64,000 bases of DNA from Lepidostoma basale (GCA_022606425.2 JAHDVF020000978.1:186001-250000); one strand, 5' to 3'; counted from the first letter of the stretch, positions 10,455 to 21,009 are shown. The notes: generated by a model from the sequence alone, not told the origin. Numbers and translations are program-made.

Positions 10455-10606
10455 AATATCAAAGATATTAGAATTTATCTTACAATCTTCAATTTGAGCA
10501 GAAAACAGCTCATTATTATGAAGAAGGAATCTGGTCGTGTCCAGGCTTGAACCCATGTCCCCTGGATCAGGAACCAAGCGTTCTATCCCCTAGACCACCA
10601 CCCGGT
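10455..10606 (-). mobile_element. second tRNA-derived SINE (S3) inside the P1 arm
   Basis: Minus strand starts GGTGGTCTAGGGGATAGAAC and carries GGGTTCAAGCCTGG about 45 bp on, good matches to the pol III box A and box B. An imperfect tRNA-like acceptor pairing is possible over 10531-10603, but T-arm and acceptor mismatches argue against a functional tRNA. The downstream body is short and AT-rich. Single copy in this window. Confidence 0.6.
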
Positions 10607-10625
10607 TTTAAAAAAAATTAAAATT

Positions 10626-10672
10626 ACATATCAGACATGTTTCGGACAACCGGTCCTTCTTCAGTGATATAT
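10626..10672 (-). ncRNA. hammerhead ribozyme, family P1, intact core
   Basis: Minus strand: CTGAAGA, extra A, GGAC-CGGTT-GTCC, GAAAC, ATGT, C. All catalytic-core bases are canonical apart from the extra A. Helix III is the palindrome ACATGT. Helix I pairs over 8 bp: the sequence before the core ends ATATATCA and the sequence after the cleavage C begins TGATATGT. Cleavage is predicted after C at 10634. Among the best candidates for activity, probably as a dimer. Confidence 0.8.
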
Positions 10673-10725
10673 ATTAAAAAGATACATATTTAAAATTGTT
10701 TACAAATATAATCAGTATTGTCAGA

Positions 10726-11440
10726 TGTTATTATTATTATTATTATGATGATTTGTATTTTAAGTGCGCCGTTTTGTAAAATCAATTACTCCAAGGGCGC
10801 ACTAGGAAATGACTGACCGAACAGTGCAGTCTTCAGATGTTTCTTAAATTTAACGTCACTATCCTCATACTTAATACTAACATGGAGGCTATTCCACGCC
10901 AACGGACCCGCAACGCTGAAAGCACGATCATAGAAACATGCTTTATTGTAATATACATGTATGTTATGTAATGTAATATACATAAATAATTTCAGAAATA
11001 TATTTAAACAAATAACGGTTATTTAAAAAACAAATATTTAAATGTCCACCCTTGGCGGAGAGTACTGAATTACTCGGCGCAATGAGTCGTGTTTATGTGG
11101 TGGACTAATCTTACAGAGTGCAGGATAATTCTACAGGCTACACGAGGAGGCAATGTAGCTCTTTGAGATGATTTATCTACTCTCGGTCGAGGCGAGACTC
11201 AAACCTATAGAGCTAATGGTATCAAGATTAAAAGTTTTTTCACAAAATAAAATCAAACAGCATCTTTCACATAGTTTATTTTGCCTTAATAAACTTATCC
11301 ATTAACGTTGTAATACAATTATATTTTCAATCTTTTCTATGAATCTCGTTGCAATATAATACATTAATGTAAATTATTGTAAAGGTCAAGATAAACGATT
11401 CCTTTACTAGATCTTTACATCTTACTTCTAATGGTTTAAA
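10726..11440. other. (TTA)n microsatellite, then unassigned sequence
   Basis: A short TTA/ATT repeat lies at 10727-10745. The block 11050-11220 is GC-richer and unique. No ORF with homology cues. Confidence 0.35.
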
Positions 11441-11625
11441 ATTTAAATAAAATAATAATACACTTTTAGTAATTTGTATTAACACCAATTTATTCTTTAC
11501 ATTATTCTTTATATTTCTTACCTTTATTGAATAAAGTGGTGTTTATACAAATTACTAAAAGTGTATTATTATTTTATTAAATAATGTCACACCACAAATT
11601 AAGTGCTTCATACTAAAGGATTAAT
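11441..11625. repeat. P3 hairpin element, ribozyme-deleted
   Basis: The arms AATAATACACTTTTAGTAAT and their complement face each other around 11510. The family end motif ACCACAAATTAAGTGCTTCA follows at 11592. The centre lacks the hammerhead core found at 35222-35325. Confidence 0.65.
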
Positions 11626-11750
11626 ATTTGGTTGAGGTAGTACCGAGAACATAAAGTTCATATAAAGATTTAGGCAAGGCGAAATTCCCACTTTAAACAT
11701 CTTAAGAAAATGATAATAGAAACCCAAATTAAAAATAACAATTTTATACG

Positions 11751-12095
11751 AACTAACTAACTAACTAAACATCCTTCGCTTTTCGCCCCCGCGAGAGACG
11801 CGGTGTGATGGGTTGCGAACCTCATCACCACCAATAGGCATCTCTTGCGCATACTTCAATCGTCCAACATCCATAAAATAAATCTAAAACAAATAATATA
11901 AAATACAATGATATGAAATGAAATAACAAAATAATTTTGGGTTTATTTAATTTATATTCCACGTATCCATTGTTTTTTTTAATTAACTGTAATTAGGCAT
12001 TTAAAACAACACATTACCAGCAATAATTTAAAAATATTATTGAAGAAGTTGTTCAAATTGTCATTGGAACAATTAAAAATTATTTTACACCTGTC
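11751..12095 (-). mobile_element. SINE S2 with inverted 5' half
   Basis: The 3' half (11751-11930, minus strand, internally deleted) carries the TTAG tail and GGTTCGCAACCC block. The 5' module (about 11937-12075: TATTCCACGTATCCATTG, ATTAGGCATTTAAAACAA) lies in plus orientation, opposite to its arrangement in the full-length copy at 14737-15214. A 5' inversion of this kind is the signature of twin priming in target-primed reverse transcription. Confidence 0.65.
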
Positions 12096-12660
12096 AAAAA
12101 TTCTTTATACAAACGAAAAAACTTTTAGCATCAAAACAGTAAAAACGTATTACGTGTCTTAACTTACCAATATAAAGTAGAACAACAATCAAATTGACCG
12201 AAAAAAAATTCGTACGTACTACTATAATTAATTCTATTGTATTAAGTAAATGATTTACAAAAACGATCAATGTTAAATATATTAACGCATCAATAAAAAG
12301 AAAATAAAAAACGGTTTTACTCATAACGCGTCACAATCCGAACTGTAATATTATTTGAAAATATTTAATTTATTGAAATAAAAATTTTAGTCTGTGGCTC
12401 AAGCTACTGTAAATTGTGAAACTTTCCTCTTTAAATCAATACATCTCTAGCCATTACACACATTATTCACCTTACGAATTTCAAAAGACACCCCTGCGAC
12501 TGCAATTAAGATTATAATGAGAAGTATTGGCCGCGAGATGGCGTTGTCTAGCTTTATGCCTGCGTAGGCGCCGTCACCGACCTAACGGCTGAATAGAAAA
12601 TGTACTTTCTGGAGAAGGTTTTCTTGCCTCTCTGCCAATCTCCATTTTTATGATATTTTT
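12096..12660. other. unassigned; GC-richer unique block at 12485-12620
   Basis: The block CCTGCGACTGCAATTAAG to GGCGCCGTCACCGACC is unusual for the window and includes CGCGAGATGGCG, reminiscent of insulator-type GC motifs. No ORF; possible conserved non-coding element. Confidence 0.3.
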
Positions 12661-12890
12661 TTGTATACAACAGGTCGTTTGAACCCAATGACTGTATAAA
12701 ATTTATTTTAGCTATTATATTAATTCTCTTGACATGTGATTGGTAGCCAATCTATCACCATTTTATTGTCACGTTAATTCTACACCAGACCAAAGACAGC
12801 GTGACAATCACACTGCCCTCGCCGGGAATCGAATCCGGGACCTTCGATATGGAAGTCAGAGCTCTTACCACTCTGCCACGAATGTCGACT
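12661..12890 (-). mobile_element. tRNA-derived SINE S1, near full length
   Basis: Minus strand: GTGGCAGAGTGGTAAGAGCT (box A), then GGTCCCGGATTCGATTCC (box B) about 30 bp on. A ~150-bp body follows (TGTCACGCTGTCTTTGGTCT, GGTGATAGATTGGCTACCAA) with a tail GTTGTATACAAAAAA. Pol III-type boxes and dispersed copies make a tRNA-derived SINE. Other copies: 1672, 4253, 14022, 20763, 54937. Confidence 0.85.
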
Positions 12891-12892
12891 TA

Positions 12893-13230
12893 TTTTTAAT
12901 ATACTTTGTATATACTTGCAACAACTACTACTAACACTAACTGTTAGTATTATAGTAGTTGTTGCGGACAACCAGTCCTTCTTCAGTGATACATATTATC
13001 TTTATAAAAAATCTTTATAACATCTGTCAGATCATGTAAACAATTCTATAATATTTTAAATGTGTATCTTTATAATATGTATCACTGAAGAAGGACTGGT
13101 TGTCCGAAACATGTCTATGTAATTTTAATTTTTGTAATGTAAGTGTTGTATATTCAAAGTATATAAAAAAGAAAAAGAGAAATAAAGCATCAACAACACA
13201 AAGTATGGCGAATATGGAAGAAAAAAAAAA
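12893..13230. mobile_element. P1 hairpin element with two hammerhead regions
   Basis: Inverted arms run from the TATACTTTGTATATAC region to its complement, with GATACATAT and CATCTGTCAGAT in the centre. The left arm was rearranged: a small hairpin (CAACAACTACTA/TAGTAGTTGTTG, 12918-12965) replaced GAAACATGTC with GCAAC. The right arm keeps an intact core at 13085-13115. No coding capacity. Confidence 0.7.
13085..13115 (+). ncRNA. hammerhead ribozyme, family P1, intact core
   Basis: CTGAAGA, extra A, GGAC-TGGTT-GTCC, GAAAC, ATGT, C. Core and helix II are perfect and helix III is the palindrome ACATGT. Helix I is weakened because GA is deleted after the cleavage site compared with the 28680 copy. 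Confidence 0.78.
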
Positions 13231-14021
13231 TTGTACTCGTATTTATTTATATGTGGTATGTATGTTATATTTAAAAACGTGAACATAATAATCAGATGTA
13301 ATATAATAAGTAAAATAAACAAAAATAAATGTTTATAAAATGATCACGTAAGTATAATATATTATCACAGTCTATTAAAAAAAAAGATTAAAACATAGTG
13401 ATTTATTTCAATAAAGCTTCCATTACGTTATAAAGTAAATTAAGTAGCTTTACAGCTTAGGGTTACCCCTTAATTGAATGCGTCATTTGGAATACAGAGA
13501 GTTGGCTGTATGATAAAAAAAAACGAAGTTCCGATTGAATGTGTATTTCCCCGAAGTTTATTTTGTTCGCAAAATTCAAAGCGAGTTATACCAACTGGGT
13601 TTCGAGTACCTTGATATATTAGGTGGTGGAATATTTACAGGCGGACTTGTATACCATTTCGACCTTTAATATTGTAATTTGTAAATGTTTTAACATCGAC
13701 TGCCGTTTTGTAACTGTCAAAAGAGATTTATTTGTTTTATTCTACAGTTATCTATACTTTTGTAATCCAAATTCCTTCGAAAATATCCTTTAGATCAGTA
13801 AAGTGTTTTGTAATTTTTTATTATTGTAATGTCCTTTCGTTTATTTTCGAATTAAACGAAAGGGTTATTTAAAAATGGCTCATTTATAACAAATACGTTT
13901 AAAAACAATGTATTGTAATAACCACATGTGTTCCTTTTTGATTATTACATAGTTCTTCTAAGTCTTTGAAACTAGTAGAACTGCAGATTTTTTTTCATTT
14001 GATTGTTATTATTATTTTTTT
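13231..14021. other. unassigned AT-rich sequence with a small palindrome
   Basis: A hairpin CCTTTCGTTT...AAACGAAAGG occurs at about 13831-13863. Nothing else was recognised. Confidence 0.35.
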
Positions 14022-14230
14022 GTACACCGCAGGTCATTTAAACACAATTACCGTATGCAATTTGTTTTTATAGCTATTATATTGATTTTCATAACGTATG
14101 ATAGGTAGCTAGTCACTTGAATTCTACACCGGACCAAAGACAGTGTGACAATCACACTGCCATCGCCGGGAATCGAACCCAGGACCTTCAATATAGCAAT
14201 CAAAGCTCTTGTTACTCTGCCACGAGAGTT
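14022..14230 (-). mobile_element. SINE S1 copy
   Basis: Minus strand begins CTCTCGTGGCAGAGTAACA (box A region) and includes GGTCCTGGGTTCGATTCC (box B), then the family body with a small deletion. Tail reaches the T run at 14022 in plus sense. Confidence 0.8.
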
Positions 14231-14359
14231 GTTTGAAATAATTACAACAGGATTAACTCCTTAATTATATGTATTGTAACATATTAAAAGATTTTATTTT
14301 TATAAAAATCTATTTCACAAATGTTGTATTTTATAAGTAAAAACGATTTTTTTCTCGCT

Positions 14360-14736
14360 GTTTCAATCCTAGGGATTGGTTTGCATCAAAGTCTTGCACC
14401 TCGTCCTACATTGCGCTGAGTTGTTTGCAGCCTTCTTCAGCTTAACATGTGAGACGCAGTTCATGTCATCGCATACCTGTTTCAAATACATCAAATATTG
14501 GGGGCGCCCTCTAAAAGTTGTCCCCTCAACCATTCCATTCATTATGTCATATGGCCGATCCATTGGGCTCGCCTCTCTACGATGGCTTTGAACGGTTGTC
14601 GCTGTCTTCTGATGTGGTATAATGCCTCCAGGAAATTCCTAATGTCTTTCGGCAGCACCACATCTCAAAGGCGTCCAGTATGTTTTTATCTCTTTTGAAT
14701 AGGCACCATGTCTCACAGCGGTACATTAAGATGCTC
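14360..14736 (-). pseudogene. LINE RT C-terminal fragment (family L-I)
   Basis: Minus strand reads MYRCETWCLFKRDKNILDA, FEMWCCRKTLGISW, then after a frameshift MDRPYDIMNGMVEGTTFRGR, PQYLMYLKQVCDDMNC. This is the post-catalytic region of an endonuclease/RT LINE. A SINE S2 inserted at its 5' side, at the sequence TTAAGATGCTC (14726-14736), which is duplicated at 15215-15225. Confidence 0.7.
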
Positions 14737-15214
14737 TAACTAACTAACTAACTAACCATCATGCCGTCTCCCCGAAAGGGTAGGCAGAAAGAATGGACTG
14801 CCACACTTTAATCGATGCGGTACTCCATCCTTCTCTTTTCGCCATCGCGAGAGACGCGGTGTGAAGAGTTGCGAACCTTATCGCCACCAAAAGGCATCTC
14901 CCGCGCAAACTTCGATCGTTCAACGTCTACATAATAAATGTAAAACAAATTTATCTACATAAAAATCTCCATAAAAAATCTAATACAATGATATAAAATA
15001 AAATAAAAATAAATTTTTCATTTGTTCCAATGACAATTTGAATAAATTCTTCAATAATATTTTTAAGTTCTTGCTGGTTGTTGGATTGTTTTAAGTGCCT
15101 AATTACAGTAAATTAAAAAAAAACAGTGGATAACGTGGAATAAAAATTAAATAAACACAAATGTCCGGATCGTCCAGCTGACGACAAGTGCACCATCTAA
15201 AATAACATTATGTG
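14737..15214 (-). mobile_element. full-length SINE S2 with 11-bp target-site duplication
   Basis: This 478-bp element is flanked by TTAAGATGCTC on both sides (14726-14736, 15215-15225). Minus strand: 5' module with GATGGTGCACTTGTCGTC and CTGGACGATCCGG; AT-rich middle; GCGCGGGAGATGCC block with GGTTCGCAAC (box B-like); then the 3' region TCTTTCTGCCTACCCTTTC shared with the L-A LINE; and a (TTAG)n tail. This copy defines the element ends. The 5' promoter type is unclear: no convincing box A. Confidence 0.85.
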
Positions 15215-15329
15215 TTAAGATGCTCCATATTTAGTAATTTGATTTCGAATCATGTTCATCATTTTAATATAATATGTCAAATTTAAATGTGTAATATTTG
15301 AAATGTTATCAACCCTGATAGAATGTTTT

Positions 15330-15545
15330 GAATTAAGAACGAAATGGTTGCCCTGGCCCGTTGATATTGCGGCAGCTTCAAGTCAGTTCGTTGTACAAAT
15401 AGGATACGGTATCGCCCGCGAGCCGATCCATAATCCCAGGAGGATTAATATTGGCTCACTCCATGTAATCGAGACAATATGGCGGAGGGCAATCATCGTA
15501 TCCGAACGGTTTCGACACGAAATTACCAAAGCTTTTACCACACTC
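15330..15545 (+). other. unique GC-richer block of unknown function
   Basis: An 81-codon open frame (15303-15548) overlaps a moderately GC-rich segment (GTATCGCCCGCGAGCCGATC, CATAATCCCAGGAGGATTAA). The peptide has no recognisable motif and no splice sites are convincing. Conserved non-coding DNA seems at least as likely as an exon. Confidence 0.3.
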
Positions 15546-15549
15546 TAAT

Positions 15550-16119
15550 TAAATGCTTCTAATTAGATATTACACTAATTGAAATGGAGTTTTAAAATAA
15601 AACAAAATGTCAGAAAATAACATTGTAGTGGTTAATTATTTTAGCTAATCTCTTTGGAAAGACAGCCTGATAGTTATTAAGTTAAATTGTATTCAGTAAT
15701 TTGTATACAAAAGAAGTTATATTTATATATTCATCGAGTAAACCTTATCATAAAAACATTTTGCACTTTTCACAAACGTGTTCGGAACACAGAAGCTTTT
15801 TCTCGGTGAATATTTTTAATAGTACCTATTATGAAACATAATAAAACCACTAAATGAAAACTAAAAAAATGGTAGGGGGAGGAATTGAGTCTTGAGAAGA
15901 GTAAGTTGTAATTAAGTTAGAATGATAGGAGAAACAAATCAAATATCAGACTTGATGTTTAGTTAATTTGGTTGCTTCAAATATTTTCGTTGTTTTTAAG
16001 TACTTTTACGATAATTTACGACACGAAATGATGGCGTTTATAGAAGGAAAAGAAATGTTATTAATGAAAACTAGCATTTAAAAAATATTTTGTATTTAAA
16101 TTTATTGTTTCTTGAACAA
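15550..16119. other. unassigned AT-rich sequence
   Basis: No supported feature. Confidence 0.35.
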
Positions 16120-16330
16120 TGAATTAAAACTTCATATTAAACAATTTGTACTAATGAAAACGTCTGTTTTGTTCAAGTTTTATTATATTTTATGTGAATA
16201 ACATATTTTCCCTGTCTACGGCATTATCAACATAACATTGGATAATGCCTTAGATAGGCGAAACATGTCCGTCATTCACATAAAATATAATAAAACTTCT
16301 AGGTACCAGACGATTTTATTCGTATTCATT
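16120..16330. mobile_element. P2 hairpin element
   Basis: The arms AAAACGTCTG...TTTTATTATATTTTATGTGA and their complement face each other around 16232. The left flank (TTATTGTTTCTTGAACAATG at 16102) is the family's outer sequence. Each arm holds a variant hammerhead core. Confidence 0.75.
16238..16269 (+). ncRNA. variant hammerhead core, family P2 (U3/A8)
   Basis: TTGGATAAT, GCCT-TAGAT-AGGC, GAAAC, ATGT, C. Compared with CTGANGA plus extra T, position 3 is U and position 8 is A, the family rule, and position 4 is also changed (G). Helix III is the palindrome ACATGT. Confidence 0.55.
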
Positions 16331-16370
16331 ATTATAAAACAAGCAAAGTATATAATTACATAACTTAGTG

Positions 16371-16757
16371 ATTCCCAAAGTGTGAGCCGCGAAATATTCA
16401 ATGAAACGATTCGGCAAATTTGTTGGAATTCCTAATTCTCGAAATTTTTACTAACCTAACCACATTAAGCACCATTCAACTACGTGTCGAACCCTTATTG
16501 AATGCATTTGCACCACGACCTGCCGCTGCGACCAAGACTATGATGGTTCTCCAGTCTCAATATGGATTTTACCGAAACAGTTGAAATTAGATATTTTATA
16601 TTTTTCCAAGGAAAATAGTATCCGTTTTTAATTTTTCGCTCTTAAATGAGTAATCGCTTTTAAAAATGTAATTTTTCCAATTTCTCCAGGTCAAAAAATT
16701 TGAATAAAGTTTGATGTATTAATGGCAGCCGTAAACCGAAAAAGATTGGGAACCTCT
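16371..16757. mobile_element. candidate hAT-type non-autonomous element
   Basis: The ends GTGATTCCCAAAGTG and AGATTGGGAACCTCTG form an imperfect terminal inverted repeat like that of short hAT elements. Possible TSDs (ATAACTTA and CTTAACTT) are imperfect. The interior is non-coding. Confidence 0.4.
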
Positions 16758-16759
16758 GA

Positions 16760-18030
16760 CTTAACTTATTATCAGATTACGAAGGGGGTGCACAGAATAT
16801 TTGTCAGTTTCATGCTTCCATACGTAATAGTCAGCATAAGATCACCACTGTTCATTGTAACGTGATTTACTGTTTTATGCCACTAAAAAAATTACTTACT
16901 CCTACTTGAAAATTATTTATAACCTTTATTAGGCAATATCTCCGAAAATTTGAATACTCATTGAGCCACATAAACTCGAAAACCAAAAATTTTGGTCTGT
17001 TATATAAAAAAAAACAATCAACCTACACAGATAAAATAATTTGAAGCTCAATTAATTAAAAATTCGGTATAAAAAAAACCACTCAAATACTCGTATATAC
17101 GCAATGAATCTTTTGCGTAAAAGTAAACCTGTTTACATTTTAAACGTTTTTAGTATATTTAAGGTTTCTAGAAAATAAATACGTAATATTTAATTTTTGT
17201 AACAGATTGTACCTCAAGTAAGTGATTTGATTTATTTTTGGATTTTATGAAAGGTTAGAGAGATGCTGGGGTTATTTCGCCAAAAATATATTGTACATTA
17301 TTGCTACAACCGAGGATTCATTGCGAACACTTTCTTTCGATATATATTTTATGTTTTTCTCTTAATTCTTCCGAAGCCAGAGTGGGTGAATGATAACTCA
17401 CCGGAGAGAGTTTATTTGGTAAATGGATAAAAAAAAACGCAAAAGTCTTTATTTGAACACAGAAAAGAACTTACAGAATAAAACACTTATTTTCTATAAA
17501 ACAACACAGGCCATGAAATAGTTCCCGGTATCGGCGGAGCCTTACACCGTAAAAGGATCTTCCGAGCGATTTCAGGATCCTTGTAAGCTTTCAATATTTA
17601 TTATTGCGAGCGTAGTAGCGATGTGTTTCCTTTCGGATTTCTTCTTCCTCCTGGTCTATAATCTCCTTCGCCACTTCCACTTCTGTCGGTTCCTCCTTTA
17701 AACCCCCTCTCCAGCCGAATATCCACCCCTAACCGCAAAGCCGGCGGAACGGAATAGTCTTGTTCGCTGATCAGAATTCCAATCCAGATCTGACATTTTC
17801 ATTTTGTTGCTTGGTGGACCATAATAAGTCTTAATATAAAAGCGCATTTAACATCTTCTGCTCGATCGGCAAGAGTAACGTAAAGCTTTCTTAGTCTTAA
17901 CTAATCCAATAAACTCGCATCAAAGTTGTATTTAACTTCATATAAAGACATTACGAAAATGCAATATTACAAAAAATGTTATCTGAGCCCATTTATTGAA
18001 ATCGCCGTATTATGAAATAATTATTGCAAA
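16760..18030. other. unassigned; GC-richer unique block 17510-17770
   Basis: The block contains GTTCCCGGTATCGGCGGAGC and CTAACCGCAAAGCCGGCGG; no ORF or splice pair. Candidate conserved non-coding DNA. The rest is plain AT-rich sequence. Confidence 0.3.
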
Positions 18031-18190
18031 TATATTATTAAGTAAGGATAAAAACGTTAGTTTTCTAGAAGTTTTATTATGATTTTATGGGAGTGACGTC
18101 TTTCACATTGCTATAGTATTATCAAACTTCCTTTTGATAATCTACTAGACGAAACATGTCACGCCCAGCATTTTATAAAGGAATGAACAT
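18031..18190. repeat. P2-related hairpin, diverged
   Basis: Arms include TAGTTTTCTAGAAGTTTTA and a right-side GACGAAACATGTCACGCC. TTTTGATAATCTACTAGACG shows the U3/A8 variant core with a changed helix II; the right arm is partly rearranged. Confidence 0.5.
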
Positions 18191-18210
18191 GTAAATGGAA
18201 CTTGAAAATC

Positions 18211-18388
18211 TTTATCAAATAAATCAAATGTTGAATGTCAGCCACGTGAGGAGTCGGAGAAATCGACGCGCGTGCATGACACATGTATTAATGTTGAGGA
18301 AGCGAGAGAAATATGTCAGGAAAGAAAAGTGTGGCAGTCCATTCTTTCTGCATACCCCTTCCGGGAGACGGCGTGTGGTTAGTTATTT
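18211..18388 (+). pseudogene. 3' end of TTAG-tailed LINE (L-A)
   Basis: Plus strand encodes QINQMLNVSHVRSRRNRRAC, then MTHVLMLRKREKYVRKEKC in a shifted frame, ending at GGCGTGTGGTTAGTTATTTAG. One or more indels disrupt it. Confidence 0.75.
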
Positions 18389-18504
18389 AGTTATGTTTTT
18401 ATCAATTTTAAACATGATATGTGGAGTTGATGTTATTAGTCAAGAAATATTGAATATATTAAATGTTTTTTATTGTTTCTAGAAGAATGATGTAAAATTC
18501 TATA

Positions 18505-18600
18505 ATAAATCATTTATACTTATGAAAACATCTATTTTCTAGAATTTTTAGCGCAGTTTATGGTATAATGCCTATAGAAAGGCGAATTTTTTTCACTATA
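18505..18600 (+). repeat. P2 fragment
   Basis: AAAACATCTATTTTCTAGAA followed by ATAATGCC...GGCGAA; truncated inside GAAAC. A possible S1 tail remnant (TATACAACAAGTCATATAAG) follows. Confidence 0.45.
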
Positions 18601-19245
18601 CAACAAGTCATATAAGCATGTCGATACTTCAGACTTCTAACGTGGCCGACCTTTAAATTTTGATTTATTGTGTCATGCCAAGTTTTCCTCGGTTTTCATG
18701 ACTCCGTACGATTACAATATAGTATTTTAATATTTAATACGCAATGTACATTTTCAACAAAAACATTTATTTCGTATTTAAGAAATTAAATAAATAAAAG
18801 TACATCGTAAATTGGTTTCAACCCTTCTTAAATTATCCCTATCGATTTATGTTTCTTGCAAAATTATGTGAAATTAATTAAAAGCGTAACCCTTTTAATC
18901 CACATTTAATTTAAGCATAGTTACTGGAAATATCTTAATTTATATATTGGTGGAATTTTACACACATTCATTAAAAATAAAGTTTGTATCTTCTGAATGT
19001 GTTTGTGTGAGTGCGTGTGTGAGTGTGTGCGTGCGCTTGTTTGAGTGAATGTATGTGATTTTTTGTACGTGTGTGATTGTCAGAGTGTGACATTTTGACT
19101 ATATTTAATGAAAACGTCATGTTTCATCTTGTAAAAATATTGAATAATGCTTAGTGTTTAATATGAATGAATACTACTGTTTATATCGATTTTCATTACT
19201 TATCACACTTTGCAATATCTCAATCATTTATTAAATTAATTGAAT
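18600..19245 (+). repeat. unassigned sequence with a TG-rich simple repeat at 19000-19095
   Basis: An imperfect (TG)n tract (GTGTGTGAGTGTGTGCGTGC) lies at about 19000-19095. No gene seen. Confidence 0.5.
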
Positions 19246-19603
19246 TATACTGAGAAAACGATATATGATAGAATACCAAACCACGAAATAAGTAAGAAAT
19301 ATAGGCAGATGTTTGCATCACAAGTAAAATTTAAAAAAGGATACCTCAGATGGTTTAAGCATGTGGAATGAATAGACGGGAGAAGACGGGTTAAAATGTT
19401 GTATACAAGCAGTGTCGAAGAGAAGTCGTGGAAAACCAAGGAAAGCATAGCATGACCAAATTAATAAAATACTGAAAACGTGTGTGTTACGATGTATAAA
19501 TGTGGAAGAATCTAGAGAGGTATGTCAGGAGGGAACGGTGTGGCGGTCCATCCTCTCTGCCTACCCTTCCGGGGAAACAACGTGATGGTAGTTAGTTAGT
19601 TTA
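19246..19603 (+). pseudogene. TTAG-tailed LINE (L-A), degraded
   Basis: Plus-strand traces include LKKGYLRWFKHVE and the terminal CCTCTCTGCCTACCC...CGTGATGGTAGTTAGTTAGT. Multiple stops and indels; older than the copy at 21010. Confidence 0.7.
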
Positions 19604-19629
19604 TTTTAGAATTAAATGGTATTACTTGA

Positions 19630-19907
19630 TTAAAAAAGGATCACTAATTATAAGATATTTTGGACATTTGGAAAAAAAAACGGAAGAATGGTTAAAAAAT
19701 AATATACAAGCAGTTTAAATGAAAATAAAGCTGAGGACGGCTAAGGAAAACATGACATGACCAAATTAATTAATAGCTAATAAAAATAGCTATCAATAAT
19801 ATTGGTGACCACATTCGAAGTCGTGAAATAGACGAGCATGCATTTTACGATGAATCTCGAAAAATATATCAGGATAGAGCATTGGTCCATCCTCTCTGCC
19901 TACCTCC
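19630..19907 (+). pseudogene. TTAG-tailed LINE (L-A), strongly degraded
   Basis: A second, independent copy begins right behind the previous tail: ATATTTTGGACATTTGGAAA corresponds to RWFGHME. It ends CCTCTCTGCCTACC without the tail. Confidence 0.6.
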
Positions 19908-19939
19908 TTAGTGTCGAATTGAATCGAGTTGTATTTAAA

Positions 19940-20290
19940 TAGGTACTTTTATATTGAGGACACTGAGAACGATAGCAGGCAAGACACTGAGAGATCGCGT
20001 GAGGAACACCAGAATAAGGGAGATTTGTGAGGTTTAGGATATTATAAGATGGAAGAGACAGCGAAAAAGGGACTGGTACGGTCGTGTTCAAAGAATGGAC
20101 ACCACCAGACTCAGGGGAGTACAGGGGTATTGCATTGAATAATCAGCTCAGAATAATCATGGGACTCGTCCTCGTGGAAGACCTCCTAAAATACGGAAGG
20201 ACAGTTGGGAGTCTACCTCACAGCAGGAGCAAAACTCTGGAAAACAGACCATATGTCTACAACAAGGAAGAAGAAGAAGATAAAGAATAC
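19940..20290 (+). pseudogene. LINE RT C-terminus (family L-C)
   Basis: Plus strand reads LRTLRTIAGKTLRDRVRN, TRIREICEV, stop, DIIRWKRQRKRDWYG, then after an indel GTRPRGRPPKIRKDSWESTS. It ends in AAGGAAGAAGAAGAAGATAA, a GAA tail. The best copy of the family is at 46620-47065 (minus). Confidence 0.75.
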
Positions 20291-20762
20291 TTTTATAATA
20301 TTAGCCAGTCTTATTTTATGTTGTTATAATGGTCTCAGTGGTAAGCATGATGAAAACCAAATAAGTTTTCGGAACTTTTATCTGTAATAATAAGTTGACT
20401 ATGTGTATAGCGATTGTTCAATATATCACGCTCCATAATTCCCACTGAATTGAAAACCCATCCTTTAGCAAAGTTTGTCAGCGAAGTTCATACGACGAGT
20501 AGTTTAGTGTAGATTAAGTGGAAAGTGAGTACCAAATGTGAAAGTTTATGCCCTAACAACATTACAAAGCTTGACAATTTATCTCCTTTCACAACGCTTT
20601 AATCTTCAATGAATAAATAAGCAACCCTTAAATATTCCTAATCCCATCTACGCATACAGATTCTCTTAACGGATTCTCGGTTGACACTGTTCCATACAAG
20701 ATACATTTTGTTTTAGTATGACAAAAAAAAAATTTTTTTTAATTTTTTAAATATCGATACTA
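20291..20762. other. unassigned sequence
   Basis: 20400-20700 is unique and a little GC-richer than average; no feature supported. Confidence 0.35.
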
Positions 20763-20984
20763 TTTTTTTTGTATACCATACAATGGGTCATTTAAACCCA
20801 AAACTGTATATACATTTTTTTTTAAATATAATAGAGATTTAATGACATGTGATAGGTAGCAAATGTATCACCATTTTATTGTCACGTGAATTCTTTACCA
20901 GACCATCACATTGTTATCGCCGGGAATCTAACCCAAGACCTTCGATGTGGCAGTCATACCCCATGCCACTCTGCCACGAAGTTC
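20763..20984 (-). mobile_element. SINE S1 copy
   Basis: Minus strand: GTGGCAGAGTGGCATGGGGT (box A region), GGTCTTGGGTTAGATTCC (degenerate box B), body with GGTGATACATTTGCTACC and a T-rich/A-rich tail. Contains a deletion after box B. Confidence 0.8.
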
Positions 20985-21009
20985 GTTATTACTTACAACA
21001 AGAAATTTT

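Larger units (their letters stand above)
10365..10725 (-). mobile_element. P1 hairpin family, single arm, split by a tRNA-like SINE
   Basis: Contains the P1 end sequence (ATACTTTGTGTTGTAGATG, then TTGTCTTTTTC and TATACAACACT), followed after a SINE by the ribozyme region and GACAGATGTT. Full two-armed copies are at 12893-13230 and 28459-28815. Confidence 0.65.

Noticed and set aside
10531..10603. Functional tRNA gene
   Set aside because: Box A and B match, but acceptor and T-arm pairings have mismatches and the sequence sits in a dispersed-element context; a SINE head is more likely.
12094..12324. 76-codon hydrophobic open frame on the minus strand
   Set aside because: AT-rich composition alone yields F/I/L-rich frames here; no motif, no splice sites.
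19000..19095. Possible Z-DNA or regulatory TG tract
   Set aside because: An ordinary imperfect microsatellite; nothing ties it to a function.
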